Below are positions 48,204 through 60,357 of a stretch of 64,000 nt of DNA, piece by piece. Positions within the stretch are counted from its first letter, which is position 1. The number at the start of each line of letters is the position of its first letter. Under the pieces are notes generated by a model, which saw nothing but the letters and a program-made list of their open reading frames with translations, made no database searches and was not told the DNA's origin. The position numbers were made by a program, and so were the translations under genes. The stretch is from Phocoena phocoena (taxonomy: Eukaryota > Chordata > Mammalia > Artiodactyla > Phocoenidae): positions 31,705,818 to 31,769,817 of the forward strand of contig NC_089239.1 of NCBI RefSeq assembly GCF_963924675.1, given 5' to 3'.

Positions 48204-49584
48204 AGAAGGGTGAAGAGTTGAGTCTCTCCTGATAGCATTTGAAACCGTGGTTCCACAGAGGATTTAATGCTGTAGTTGCAGGGAGTCTAGGTATTTCAAA
48301 TCTGAGGCTTAAAAAAGTAAGCCGTCCCCTCTGGCTTTTGCACTGATTCTGTGAAATCCATTTGAGAAACATGCCCATGTTTTCCTCCTTGTTCGAAGCT
48401 GTAAGCGTGACTTGGCATTGAACTAATAATTTCTTTTTTCAAGAACTCCCCAGTGAACTACTACCTGGGTTATCTAAATACAGGTTATTTATTTGATTGG
48501 CATATGCTTTTGTCAGTTTTGCAGACTGTAAGTAATAATAGTTGCTAACAAAAGAACCTTGTGGTACTGCATTTCTCATTTATGTCCATTTTTACACTAA
48601 TCCTGGGACACTTGATGATTCTTCCTGATTGTACATTTTGGTATAATTAGAGTCATTATACAGATATAAGTGTTATCTTATTATTCTCTAAATCAGAAAA
48701 GAAAGCATTCTTCCTTTCTGAAATACTTTTCCTGGGTCATGCCCTTGAACCCATCTGTCAAATCATAGGAGATTCAAATCACAAACTTTTTTTTTTTTTG
48801 GCTTTTTAACCTTTAAAAGTCATCTTGGTGGCTTACAGGACCAAGATTGTGTAGAAGAATAGTGTCTTATTAAGTGATTTCTTTTCAAAATAAGTTATAT
48901 ACAACCTATTTTCAATTTGTGATTTTAATACTGGTCACTGCTACAATAAAGTTATCATAACAAGGATATAGTAGACCATTTTACATGGTGGAATCTACTT
49001 TTATGACAGTTGTTTGTAATGTTATGTCTTCATAAATGAGATTCATTATAATAAGAAAGGCGGGGACAACAGAACAAACTTCAGGATGTCTTCCTACCAC
49101 TTTAAACATCACCTTCATATCGTTAACTAGTGTCACAAATGGTTTCAATGGATAAATTTAACAATAAAAGCAAGATTCCAAAAAGAAAAAAATCCATGAC
49201 TCACAGGATTACTCTCACCATTTAAAGTAATACTCAGCCAGTGATCATGATTTAAATGGAAAAATATTCTAATGTGAACAAATGTAGCTTGTGTATAACT
49301 ATCTAAGTAGTCTGTTAGTTCCCAAAGGTTCATATAAAAATTTAAAAGGGAGGATTATTTTACATATATGACTTGGTGTTCATTCTGTCATTGTTTAGAA
49401 ACACATAGGTGTTTGACAATCTCTCAGTACTCTGTACTCTAGCCCTGACTGAAGATAAGGCATTAGTATTTTGGTACATATCTGTCTGGTGAAAAATCTT
49501 GACAGTACACAAACTGTTGTGTAACCTGCTTTTTAAAGATATCTTTAGCCTCTTTGTGTGTCAATAATATTCTTTACACCATTT
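48204..49584. other. Intergenic, no gene seen
   Basis: AT-rich with no recognised element. Confidence 0.5.
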
Positions 49585-49735
49585 AAACCCTTTTTATTGT
49601 GAAATATAAATATAGCAAAGGACATAAAGATACAACCTAAAGAATTTTGCTTAAAATGAACAGCCATGTAATCACCATTCATGTCAACAAATAGAATTTT
49701 GAGCACCCCAGAAAACCTTTAACTGCTCATACAAC
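49585..49735 (-). repeat. L1M 3' fragment, antisense
   Basis: TTTTTATTGTGAAATATAAA, AAGAATTTTGCTTAAAATGA, CATGTAATCACCATTCATGTC and AAATAGAATTTTGAGCACCCC correspond to a reversed old L1 3' end. Confidence 0.65.
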
Positions 49736-50196
49736 GTAATTTGTAGTGGAGGTATAAAATTCATTTATGACTGAACAAAAATGATCATTTTCTACTGTCT
49801 TTTAAATTGTAAGTCTTCGTGTATAAATAATGTTTCTGAGTTAACCTGTCAGGTAGTACATTGAGTTTATATGGTAGACTGTAGAAATTAAAATAGTATC
49901 ATGCTAGCTCATGGGTGAAGGTCAGTGTTAGGAATTCAGGACTCTTACATGGCTCAGGTGGGTGGGCAAGGCCCGTCACTAACACAGGTTTCTGAAGAGC
50001 CAGGACAGATTGAGATAGTAGGCAGGTCTCCAAATTTGGGGCAAATTCAGGGAGTCAGGTAGTGAGAGAAAATGACCTCTCATTCCGAGGAAGAGGGGCT
50101 TTTTGACCCTCCTACCATCTTTATCATCTTCTGGTCACAGAATTAAGGAGCTGTGAACCAACTAGCTTTTAATTGCATCCCAAGGTCCTGATGGCA

Positions 50197-50227
50197 TTTA
50201 GTAGTTTAGGTGCCCTAAACTACTAAA
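50197..50227. repeat. Perfect 14-bp inverted repeat with 3-nt loop
   Basis: TTTAGTAGTTTAGG (50197-50210), TGC, CCTAAACTACTAAA (50214-50227). It could extrude as a hairpin. Not part of any repeat family that I recognise. Confidence 0.9.
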
Positions 50228-50659
50228 CCCGATGGCTCTAACTGTAAAAGCTTAGATCACACATCTTTAAACTCTTGAACTTCACAGGTTTAGGGTTATG
50301 ATAACTGTGATTTTGAAATTTTGTATCAGCTTTAAGTGCTCTGAGTATCAAATAACAGAAAACTTAGTAACGGTTTAAAGCAAAAAGGATTTACTTTGTT
50401 GCACAAAACAAGAAGTAAAAAGGGGTTGGCATTGGTTCAGTAGCTCTGAAATGTCAGAACTTACTTGTTGCCTTATGGTCACAAGACAGCTACTGTTGCT
50501 CCAGACATCGTATCCATGTTCAAGCCAGGGGGTGGGAGATTCCCAGACATGCCCAGAAGAAAACTACTTCGTTCTCATTGATTAGAATGGTGTCTCTTGA
50601 CCTTTCCAGTAAAAGCCTTCATTCAACACTCACAACATTTTCTTGTTCTTTTTCTTTTT

Positions 50660-50840
50660 TTTTTTTTTGAAAGAAGTGGCTGGATGTCACTTCTGGGTCA
50701 GTGTAGTACATAATAGGAGCAACACATACAGAAAGAGGCCAGACACTGAGGTGACCTTGAGAGTTTAAGACCTTTGGAAATTTCTAGAAACTTTTTTAAG
50801 GACTTTGGACTTCATCAGGGTATAACATTGGGGTTTGAGA
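50660..50840 (-). repeat. L2 fragment, antisense (weak)
   Basis: AAGGACTTTGGACTTCATCAGG and the preceding block resemble the reversed L2 3' ORF region. Diverged. Confidence 0.35.
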
Positions 50841-50942
50841 TCAGAGGAGCCTCATTCACCATCAGAATGATGATTACGCTGCTCAGAGGGAGGTGGGAAG
50901 GAATGGGGCATATTCTCCCTCTTTGACAGAAACAGCATTATT

Positions 50943-51237
50943 ATGATTTTTTAAATTTTTATTTATTTATTTATGGTTGTGTTGGGTCTTCGTTTCTGTG
51001 CGAGGGCTTTCTCTAGTTGCGGCAAGTGGGGGCCACTCCTCATCGTGGTGCGCGGGCCTCTCACTATCGCAGCCTCTCTTGCTGCAGAGCACAGGCTCCA
51101 GATGCGCAGGCTCAGTAATTGTGGCTCACGGGGCTAGTTGCTCCGCGGCATGTGGGATCTTCCCAGACCAGGGCCCGAACCCGTGTCCCCTGCACTGGCA
51201 GGCAGATTCTCAACCACTGCGCCACCAGGGAAGCCCT
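50943..51237 (-). mobile_element. CHR-type SINE, long form
   Basis: TTTATTTATTTATGGTTGTG head to CCACCAGGGAAGCCCT. Perfect 15-bp duplication AGAAACAGCATTATT at 50928-50942 and 51238-51252. Confidence 0.93.
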
Positions 51238-51252
51238 AGAAACAGCATTATT

Positions 51253-51924
51253 TTTGAGAATATGAGGTTAAAGGAATATGGGAAACTTAATGTCTGATAA
51301 TCTTGATATTCTCTGGGAGTAGTAAAAATCACCTGCCAAGATTATAGCAAGTTTGAAATGGTGACTGGAAATCGGTGAGGGAAATTAGAAGATTCATTAT
51401 GGGAAGTATCGTAAAGGTGGGCAATAACTGAACGAAACAGATTGTGGAGCCTGCAAGCAGATCCACTTGACATCAAGCGGCCTGATGTTGCTGAATCCTA
51501 ATTAATCATGGTCGTTGCCTTTCTCTAGTATCATCTTAAAGCACCTGAATTATAATGTAAAAAGGAGGAATCATCCGCTACTGCGGAGGGAGTCTACTTG
51601 GTCGATGGGAAATTTATTGGTGTTGCTGACAATGGCAACATTCAGACTGAACACTGTGTGTGTGTGTTTAAGGGAGAGTCACCAAACTGGGTGAGTGGAA
51701 GGTCTCGAGTGACTGGAGGGTCTTGTGAAGGTAGAGGGCCCATTTTGGTGGATGCCAAGGGCTACAGGGCTGGAGAGTAAGGAGGTTGTAATACACGGCA
51801 ACAGCCCTTTTCGCATATGCTGACTATCACATTCTAGGCTTCAAAGACAGATTCCATCCTCAAATGAAGGATGAGGAAATTTACAATCTGGGCTGGACTC
51901 ACCTTAGAAACCCCAACAGCTGTT
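51253..51924. other. Intergenic, no gene seen
   Basis: No recognised repeat or gene. Confidence 0.5.
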
Positions 51925-52062
51925 GTCTCCTTTTTTCTCTTCTTTCCTTCCCTCTTTTCTCCCTCTCTCTCCCTTTGTCATTCACCTTCCTTCCTTCTTT
52001 CCATCCTTCCTTCCCTCCTTCTCCCCTCTTTTTCCCTCTCCTCTCCTCTTCCCTTCTTTTCA
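51925..52062. repeat. Polypyrimidine (CT-rich) tract
   Basis: About 135 bp of C and T on the plus strand (CCTTCCTTCC, CCCTCTCTCTCCC). Three overlapping plus-strand frames here are low-complexity artefacts. Confidence 0.85.
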
Positions 52063-52064
52063 AA

Positions 52065-52470
52065 AATATTTATTCGTTGCTTATTCTGTGTCAGGGATAT
52101 TTTTATATGGTATAGATACAGTGGTGAACAAATCAGAGAAATTCCCACTCTGATGGAACTTATGTAAGCCACTGAACAAATACGTCGTATGTTAAAGCGC
52201 CGTGGAAGCCACGCAGGAAAATGAGGCAGCGTGATGGTGATGGGGTTGCCGGATGGGATCGTCCTGGTGACGGTGATGGGAAACGGTGAGATTCTGGATG
52301 GGTTTTGAAGGAAAAGCCTATAGACTTGCTGATGGTTTGGGTACGTGGTGTAAGATGCCTGGGGGTAGCTGACTACGCTGGGTGATGTGACCAGTCACAA
52401 CTCAGGATGAGAAATGGGAGAAGGACTACACTTTTGGCTTGGGGAACAGAGTGACCTTGGAGTTGATTTA
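52065..52470 (-). repeat. L2 LINE fragment, antisense
   Basis: TTCGTTGCTTATTCTGTGTCAGG, ACAGTGGTGAACAAATCAGAGA, ATGGAACTTATG, then GATTCTGGATGGGTTTTGAAGG and GACTTGCTGATGGTTTGG, in reversed L2 order. Confidence 0.55.
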
Positions 52471-54700
52471 ATTAGTGTCACGCTCTGACAGGTTGCCGAG
52501 TCTCAGGAGGGCAGAACCCACATTGCTCACAGCGGCCTCAGTGCGTATTCACAGGAGTGGTCCGCTGGAGTTGAGGGAGGAGCTTATCAAAGTCCTTCAT
52601 CACAAGACTCTCCTGCAAACTGCAGCTCCCTTCCCCGAGGAGGTTCCACTAGGAAAGTCAGGAGGGAGCCTTTCTCCTAACGGCTTACATTCCTTTTCCT
52701 GTTCATTGAGGGTGTTCACTGAACTTATGGCCATTCCAGCCTGTGCTCCGAGGGACTTATTTGAGTGATAAGTCAGAGAAGACTAAACTGGGCAGACTCA
52801 CCTTTTCCTCTGGAGCCTGAGCTGCTCCCAGGAATGGGCTCCTTGTCCTGCCCTGTGCTTTGTGGTCCCGTCCGGGGAAGTTGGTCCACCTCTGGGTTTC
52901 ATGGGATGAAGCCCGTTTGACTCGCGGTAAAGAGATATCCTCTTGGTTTATTGTGAAAGTGACCATCAGGCCGCTCTTTGCCCCTCCTGGATTCTATCTT
53001 GCAGGTGACTCAGAGCCCTGGCTAGGGACAGGAGTCCTACGAGTGGAGTTCCCTGGGGAACCACACAGCAGTCACGGTCACATTGCCTTGTGTTTCATCA
53101 CCGTTTATGGACATAGGCACACACACGTCCCCTCATCCGCGGCTCCTTGTGCAGGTGAAGGGATTGAAGTTTACAGCAGGAAACTGACATGACCAAACTC
53201 ATTGTAACTAAAAGTAGCATGGAGATAATATATCCAGGTCTCCTTACTATAAACATAATGTTTTCTCCCTTATATCCACAATGACTTTGGATATATATTA
53301 AAGGTAAGTTTCCCTTGAGTCCTCGCCCATCAAATTTCAAGCAGCAGCACAGGGAACCTCTGTCAGAGCGTGAACATAGAAAACTTGTCACTATATATTT
53401 TATTGGTTAAAGCCTTGCACATTCGTTCATCCATCTCTCATTTGAAATAGGTCAAATTTTTCATTCGTGTCCGAAATGTATTCAAATATATTTTCTTTGA
53501 CAGTTGCCTTTCATAGTTGTTTTTCTTTTAAGTGCTGAATTTTGGTATGAATTTTGGTATGTTTGTTCATCTGATGATATTTGTGACTCAACTGGGAAAT
53601 GCATAATAACATCCCCACACTGTTGAAGAATTTCTATAGCAGCTGCTTTCTACCAGGTACCTTTGAATTCCTCTGTCTTGGCAGAATGCAATATCTATTA
53701 ATTATCACAAAATTTTAAAAGTCTCCAGCTTTGCTATGAAAACTATGCTGTGCTTATTTTTCTGTGAAGGAAAATCTAACATGGTGGGTACCCAGGGGAG
53801 CCACGCGGGCAGATAGCACAATACGAACGGCACTGGAATGCTTCCACGTGGCACTAAACTCTTATCTCCAGCCAAGACCCATCAACACAAATAGAAGGAA
53901 TGTGAATGAGCCGTTGAGGCTGTGGATTTACTTTTAAGAGCAACTGTGTAATCTAGTTTTCAAGACCCGAGCCACCCAAACACATTTTTCTACATCACAT
54001 AGTGTTATCGTTTAAATATTGTCATTCAAATGTGAAGACCAGCTGTGCATATCAGGACACAGCTGTCGGGCTGAGGTACAGATAAGCCATCTGGCGCTTG
54101 GTTCTGGGTGGTTAAATTCCAGCCGGGAATTTCACTTCGTATCCGGCTGTGATAAAGTCAAGTGAAGGCTGCATATTATTTCTCAGAAATCACTCCTTTG
54201 GGATATTCCTTAGAAATAAATTTCAACCAGAGGTGTCATTGATTGGTCCTACACTTTCAATGATAGCGTTTGCCAAAATAAAGCCAGAGAATTGTGTGGT
54301 CATTTCATTTTCTTTCTATGAAACAAAACGAAATAGTTAAAGAGAATGAAGCTTGTCAATCTTCAGATTATTTGTGTGCAGGGTCAATCTGCGTATAGCT
54401 GCCTGGCTTCCCTCATCTCTCTGAGAGGAAAAGTCAGGTGCTCCGTGAAGGCTAAAACAGCAAAGGTGGTAATTAGCCTGATTCCAGAATCGTTCTGTCT
54501 GTAGGTAGGTGAAATATCAGACACGTCCCTCCCTCAATACCAGATGTTTCCAGGGGAAGGATCTTAAAGCGTTGCCTTGACTTTTTATATGTGTGGTTAA
54601 TCATGGCATCTTCAGGAAGAAAAAGACCTCAAAAAAATTAGACTATTTCAGCATCTTCAGGCATTTCTGTGTATAACTATATGGAACTATGGACTTACTC
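52471..54700. other. Intergenic, no gene seen
   Basis: No recognised gene. The frames at 52475-52768 and 52860-53192 lack family features. Confidence 0.5.
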
Positions 54701-54710
54701 TTTATTACTT

Positions 54711-54970
54711 TAAAAAAAATAAATTTATTTATTTTTGGCCGCGTTGGGTCTTCATCGCTGTGCCCGGGCTTTCTCTAGTTGCGGCGTGCGGGCTTCACAT
54801 TGCGGTGGCTTCTCTTGTTGTGGAGCACGGGCTCTAGGCGCACAGGCTTCAGTAGTTGTGGTGCGTGGGCTTAGCTACTGTGCGGCATGTGGGATCTTCC
54901 CAGACCAGGGCTCGAACCCGTGTCTCCTGCATTGGCAGGCAGATTCTTAACCACTGCACCACCAGGGAAG
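54711..54970 (-). mobile_element. CHR-type SINE, long form (left of a tandem pair)
   Basis: TTTATTTATTTTTGGCCGCG head to CCACCAGGGAAG. Flanked by CTCTTTATTACTT on the left and TCTCTATTACATTTT on the right. Confidence 0.9.
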
Positions 54971-54982
54971 TCTCTATTACAT

Positions 54983-55278
54983 TTTTTTTTTGTTTTAAAT
55001 TTATTTATTTATTTTTGGCTCTGTTGGGTCTTTGTTTCTGTGTGCGGGCTTTCTCTAGTTGTGGCAAGCGGGGGCCACTCTTCATCGCGGTGCGTGGGCC
55101 TCTCACTGTCGCGGCCTCTCCCACTGTGGAGCACAGGCTCCGGACGCACAGGCTCAGCGGCCATGGCTCACGGGCCCAGCCGCTCCGAGGCATGTGGGAT
55201 CTTCCCAGAACAGGGCTCGAACCCGTGTCCCGTGCATTGGCAGGCAGATTCTCAACCACTGCGCCACCAGGGAAGCCC
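54983..55278 (-). mobile_element. CHR-type SINE, long form (right of a tandem pair)
   Basis: Starts right after the right-hand target copy of its neighbour and runs to CCACCAGGGAAGCCCC, followed by CTCTGTTACTTTTT, a third version of the same target site. Same orientation as its neighbour. Confidence 0.9.
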
Positions 55279-55752
55279 CTCTGTTACTTTTTAATATCTT
55301 AAAAAAAACAGACTTTTGTTATAACTTAGGGCAATGTTTCACTTAGTGAATGCTCTATAGATAACTTTATCTTAAGCAAACAACACTAGGGTATATCAAT
55401 TACTGGGAAGAATAGAGTTACGCTATATATTAATGTACGTTAGCTGTCAAATACATTAACTGAGATTGAAATAAAATAGTTTTCTTTTTCTTTAAAATTA
55501 ATTAATTTTGTTCTATCCTGTGGCTTCTGATTGGAAAAACTCACCTTTTATCTCTAGATGGAACCTTCTTCTGGGAGCTGCCATCTCTAATTTAAACACA
55601 CACAAAAAGTGAATGTATGTGTAGAGAAATTATTCAGTAAAGACTCTTTTTCTTACTGTGTTTTTAAAGCGTGTTTAGAGAAAATCTTGCAGGGGGAGTA
55701 AGTGAGTAACCAAAACACAGATAAGCACAGTAAAGCAAACTTCCAATGCGTA

Positions 55753-56202
55753 TGTGTTAGGCAGGGTGCTCCAGAGCAACAGAACTAATAGGGTACAGAT
55801 AAATAGGTAGATACGAGATGGGACTTATGGTAGGAATTGGCTCATATGGCTGTGGAGGGCTGAGGACTCCCACAGTCTCTTGTCTGCAGGCTGGAGAACG
55901 AGAGAAGCCAATGGTGGAACCCAGTCTGGATCTGAGGCCTGAAAACCGGGAGCTCTGAGGTCAGAGGCAGGAAAACACGAACGTCCCAGCTCAGGGAGAG
56001 AGAGTTTGCTCCTCCCCAGCCTCTGTGTTCCATTTGGGCCCTCAAGGGATTGGACGATACCACCCACATAGGCGAGGGCCTCCTGAACCAAATGGCAGTC
56101 TCTCCCAGACATACCCTCACAGACACATCCAGAAATAATGTTCTACCAGCATCTGGGCATCCCTTAGGCCAATCAAGCTAGCACATAAAATTAACCACCA
56201 CA
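55753..56202 (+). mobile_element. Solo LTR of ERVL type (MLT2-like)
   Basis: Starts TGTGTTAGGCAGGGTGCTCC and ends AAATTAACCACCACA, with GAATTGGCTCATATGGCTGT, GCAGGCTGGAGAACG, GGGATTGGACGATACC and CCCTCACAGACACA blocks in MLT2-like order. TG...CA ends; flanks GCGTA/GAGTA look like a 5-bp duplication with one change. No internal retroviral genes, so it is a solo LTR. Overlapping minus-strand frames are artefacts. Confidence 0.75.
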
Positions 56203-57811
56203 GAGTATATCATTCGGGTTGGGTGGTTTATTTCCCTTTTGATTCTAATTGCAGAAATCCTTAAGAAACACTTTTAATAATATGGATCTAAGTTCAGCAC
56301 TTGTTTCTAACTTTCTGAGAGGTCGAAAATAAACTAATGAATGTGTCATTACAATTTCTAATCTTTTTGCATTATTTAGAAGAGAATTCAGAGTGGTATC
56401 TTGAATCCGTGGCGAACCACAATCGATACTAGGCCAGTGCAGTCTCAGCAGGAGTGGGACCCTGAGGCTTGAGAAACAGGCTTTTCTTTGGTCCGGGACT
56501 CCCCGGCGTTCAGCGCTTCCCCCCATAACCGGACACCGATTATTCGGACTCTTTGCCTCAGACCCAGGTTCCCACCCTGCACCCTCCCGGCCCGGCCCCA
56601 CCTTGCCCTCCGGCTGCTACGCTCTTTCCTCCCTTTCCTCCCTTTCTGCACGCTTGGCGCCACTGGCACAATCTTCGTTCTCTCATTCAGATTCTTGTTT
56701 CTCCCCCTTCTCGTCCCTGTTCCTTTCCGAGAGCGATCTTTAAACATTTCCTTCCTTTATTTCTTACCCCTTCTTTTCCCTTTTCAGAAAAAAAAAAGAA
56801 TTTAAACTGAAAAGATTTTTAGAATTGATATCAGGATTATATATTCATTGTAATTTCTCCAAAATATATATTTTAAAACCCCACTAATACTTCAAATACA
56901 AAGTGAAGAAATCCATCCCTTAAATTTGATAGGTGCCATTTTCTATACCCCAATCCCAGGGCTGAATGGAGCCTATAGTAGCAGTTGAAGTAACTCCGCA
57001 GAGCATGGAGGGGCAGGCCTTCGGGTCCTAGAAATCACGAGGACAAAAGTGAGAAACAGCAAGGAGAAAACAAAGACCTTTACACAAAGTTTAAATTTAC
57101 GAAGATTTAAAACATGCACTGCACCTCTTACTTTCAGATTTAAACTGTGGACAGCTGTTAAATTTTAGACTAACCCTCTTTTTTTCTTTTCATTCTGAAT
57201 ACCTTAAAAATAATTTTGTTACATGCTTTTGTACCTCAAAGTGTAGACAGATGAAAAACTAAAAATTACTGCTACTTGGTGATAGAGGTTTCATTATTTG
57301 ACTTAGAAAATTAATTTTACCAAAGTCACCAGGTTGCCTCAAAGCCCTTCAGTGATAGCAAGCATCCCTTCTTTACAACAAGAAGTTGATAGGCCGGGTG
57401 GGAAAAGTGTAAGGGAAACTAATTCTCCGTGACTTGGGTTCTTCACTTTGTGTGAATTATTTCTTTTGAAAATAGGAGAGGGATGGCGATCCCCTGAGTT
57501 AGTGAATTTTTTAAAACACTTGAAATGATAATGGATATTTATATAATCCCTATGTTATATTGTGAACCTACTGGGGAAAAAAGGGGAATGGTAAAATTAC
57601 TCAAGTAAATTTGATGTTTCTATGAACCGACAGGTTGTAGAGTCAGACCTTCTGCAAGAGAAGGGATCTGTGGTGTTGTTTTTAATTTGTCCTGAAGGGG
57701 GTGTGAATTTTGGTTTCCAATTAGGGAATGTGCTAGGAGCTGTGATACCGATGATGCCTAAATATATCAATATGTTACCTTCTTTACACAAAAATGGCCA
57801 TGATGACGGAC
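56203..57811. other. Intergenic, no gene seen
   Basis: 56.5-56.8 kb is CT-rich (many TTTCCTCCC runs), which opens frames on both strands. The rest is AT-rich. Confidence 0.5.
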
Positions 57812-58030
57812 AGCTACCATTTATTATGTACTTACTGCGATTCCAGCACTATTCTAAATATTTCATGTGTTAATTTATTGAATCCTCTTAACACTAATAT
57901 AATTGTAATTATATTACAATTAATATTATTATTAACACTGTATAGGTGAGCTGTGAGTTTAACCAGAGAGGTTAAATACCTTATCCAAATTCTTATAGCT
58001 TGTAAATGGTACAGCCAGAATACAAATTCA
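57812..58030 (-). repeat. MIR SINE
   Basis: TACCATTTATTATGTACTTAC, TTCTAAATATTTCATGTGTT, AACCAGAGAGGTTAAATACC and TTATAGCTTGTAAATGG: reverse-complement MIR, with an AT-rich insertion in the middle. Confidence 0.75.
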
Positions 58031-58059
58031 TAATGTCTGCCTACAGAAACCACATCCTG

Positions 58060-58251
58060 GGGCTTCCCTGGTGGCGCAGTGGTTGAGGGTCCGCCTGCCG
58101 ATGCAGGGGACACGGGTTCGTGCCCCGGTCCGGGAAGATCCCACATGCTGCGGAGAGGCTGGGTCCGTGAGCCATGGCCGCTGAGCCTGTGCTCTGCAGC
58201 GGGAGAGGCCACAACAGTGGGAGGCCTGCGTACTGCAAAAAAAAAAAAAAA
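58060..58251 (+). mobile_element. CHR-type SINE (young) with internal 15-bp deletion
   Basis: GGGCTTCCCTGGTGGCGCAG head to CTGCAAAAA tail. Compared with its relatives here it lacks 15 bp between two GAGCCTG copies. Target copies AAACCACATCCT (58047-58058) and AAAACACATCCT (58247-58258). Confidence 0.92.
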
Positions 58252-58258
58252 CACATCC

Positions 58259-60148
58259 TTTTATGGTAAACGATATTGCCTCCAAAGTATAATGTTATGT
58301 TGTATTGGATCATATTATAATATCTGATTGCGATCACATAAACAACCAGGACTCAAAATGCACAAACATAACACACATGTGTGTACTCTTTTCCACTTAA
58401 ACCACCAGCAAAAGAAATGATTATGTTTAGAATATGTTAAATATATTAGATTAAGAATTCTCTAGTTGATTTCCTTTGAGTTAAAGCGTTTCACATTTAG
58501 CAGAGAATTTAGCAGAGGAGAGCAATTTGGAAGGTGATCAAGTGAAAGAATTACTTAGCTCCTAACATGGGCATTGGAATGCAGAGAACAGAAATGGCTT
58601 TGATATGAGGAAGGTTACCTAAATGGTACTCAAGTACATGAAAAACAATTCCTGAACAGCAAAGGACAAAGTTTCCACGTCCTCGATCTGAAGACAGATC
58701 AAGAGGAAGCGGATTTTGCTCACAGAAGGTGGATCTGGTTTAGACATAAATAAACCTGTCCAAGATTATGTGAAATAAACCTAAGCCATAGCAGCTGACT
58801 TGGTCCTGCCTATCACAACTCTCACACCTATCACTGAATCACTAAAATTCCTTCCACCTCTACGAGTCTGTTAAACTTGACCAGGAGTGGTGCCATATTC
58901 CCCTACCGCCACCCAAACTTAATTATAAGGGCTGTGATACACATAAACATAGAGACGAAAGGTAACTGCATAGTTATCGAGAAAATGCAAGAAAAACAAT
59001 GTTATTACCAACCGTAAGAGCTCAGTGGTGGTGTTTTACAAAGCATTTTGAATTACTTAAATAATACCTGAGGTGAACTCAATGAATTCTAACCAAACAC
59101 GGGTTAGTTAATGATGGGTTACTTATTTATGGGTTAGAAGACTCTAGCTAGGTATGTAGTTTAGGTTAAGAAAAAACACAGATTCTTCCTAGAAAAGATA
59201 GTAATCACCAAGATTACAACCTAAGAAAAGACAATCTCCATCTAAAATTTTAACACAAAATATACACAATCATTTCATTGCTTAGTTGTTTGGAAAGAGA
59301 AACAAAAGAAAATCTTCTTTGGGGGCAAATACTAAATTATCTTAAATAGTTATTTGACCTTTATACAAATGATCATTTTCAGGGAGCATTCATTAGTCTT
59401 AGAAGTGCCTATGTATTACTAACCTTCCAATCATCATAATACTATTATCTGAACTAGTCACATTTTCTAGGCCACTCTTAGCTGTAAGACCTACACTAGT
59501 GGTAAAATAGGGCTCTGAGGGGCATAAAGGATCCTTTCTCCCCTGTTTTTGCTTATATTTTTTAAATACAAAGATATGGATTTGTAACACTGTGATCTAT
59601 GTTGTCAGGTTATAATCTCATATGTATATAACTTGTTCAGCCTTAAACTTTTTTGAAGTTCTCATTACGTCACTAATTTCTTCTAGGTCGCTATAAAATT
59701 TCATTCCGTCTTCCAAAGTGCTTCATCTCTTTTAACAGGTTTGGTGACATTTCAAGGTCAGTAACTATTGAGGATAAATTGAAATAAAATCCAGTTAAGA
59801 TGAAGCCTAAAGGATTAGGTTATTTAAACACAAGACATTTCTTGACAATGAGGGTTATTAGGTATTAGATATTAGAATAGAAATTACCCTCTTTGGTCTG
59901 TTGGTGATAAACATTCTCATTTATCTGACAGGAAGTAAATGTAGTAATTTCAGAAGACTTGGGAACGGAACAGATGACCTTAAAAACTCATTCCATGAAT
60001 GTAGGCATGACATATATGATACTGGGCATGAAATAATTAAATGGTATCTATTCCCGGAATGGAAGAGATTGTCTAATGGTGACAAATAGGAAGTGTCATG
60101 ACACACTTGAGTCTGCCCAGTGGAAGAGTAGTAGGTGACGCTTCCTAT
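58259..60148. other. Intergenic, no gene seen
   Basis: AT-rich with no recognised element. Confidence 0.5.
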
Positions 60149-60156
60149 CGGAGTGA

Positions 60157-60344
60157 GTTTTTTTTTTTTCCGTACGCGGGCCTCTCTCGTTGCGGAGCAC
60201 AGGCTCCGGACACGCAGGCTCAGCGGCCATGGCTCACCGACCCAGCCGCTCCGCGGCCTGTGGGATCTTCCCGGACTGGGGCACGAACCCGTGTCCCTTG
60301 CATCGGCAGGCGGACTCTCAACCACTGCACCGCCAGGGAAGCCC
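60157..60344 (-). mobile_element. CHR-type SINE (young) with internal 16-bp deletion
   Basis: T run, CGTACGCGGGCC to CCGCCAGGGAAGCCC. Lacks 16 bp between two CCTCTC copies near its 3' end. Target copies CGGAGTGAGTTTTT and CGGAGTGATTTTT. Confidence 0.92.
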
Positions 60345-60357
60345 CGGAGTGATTTTT

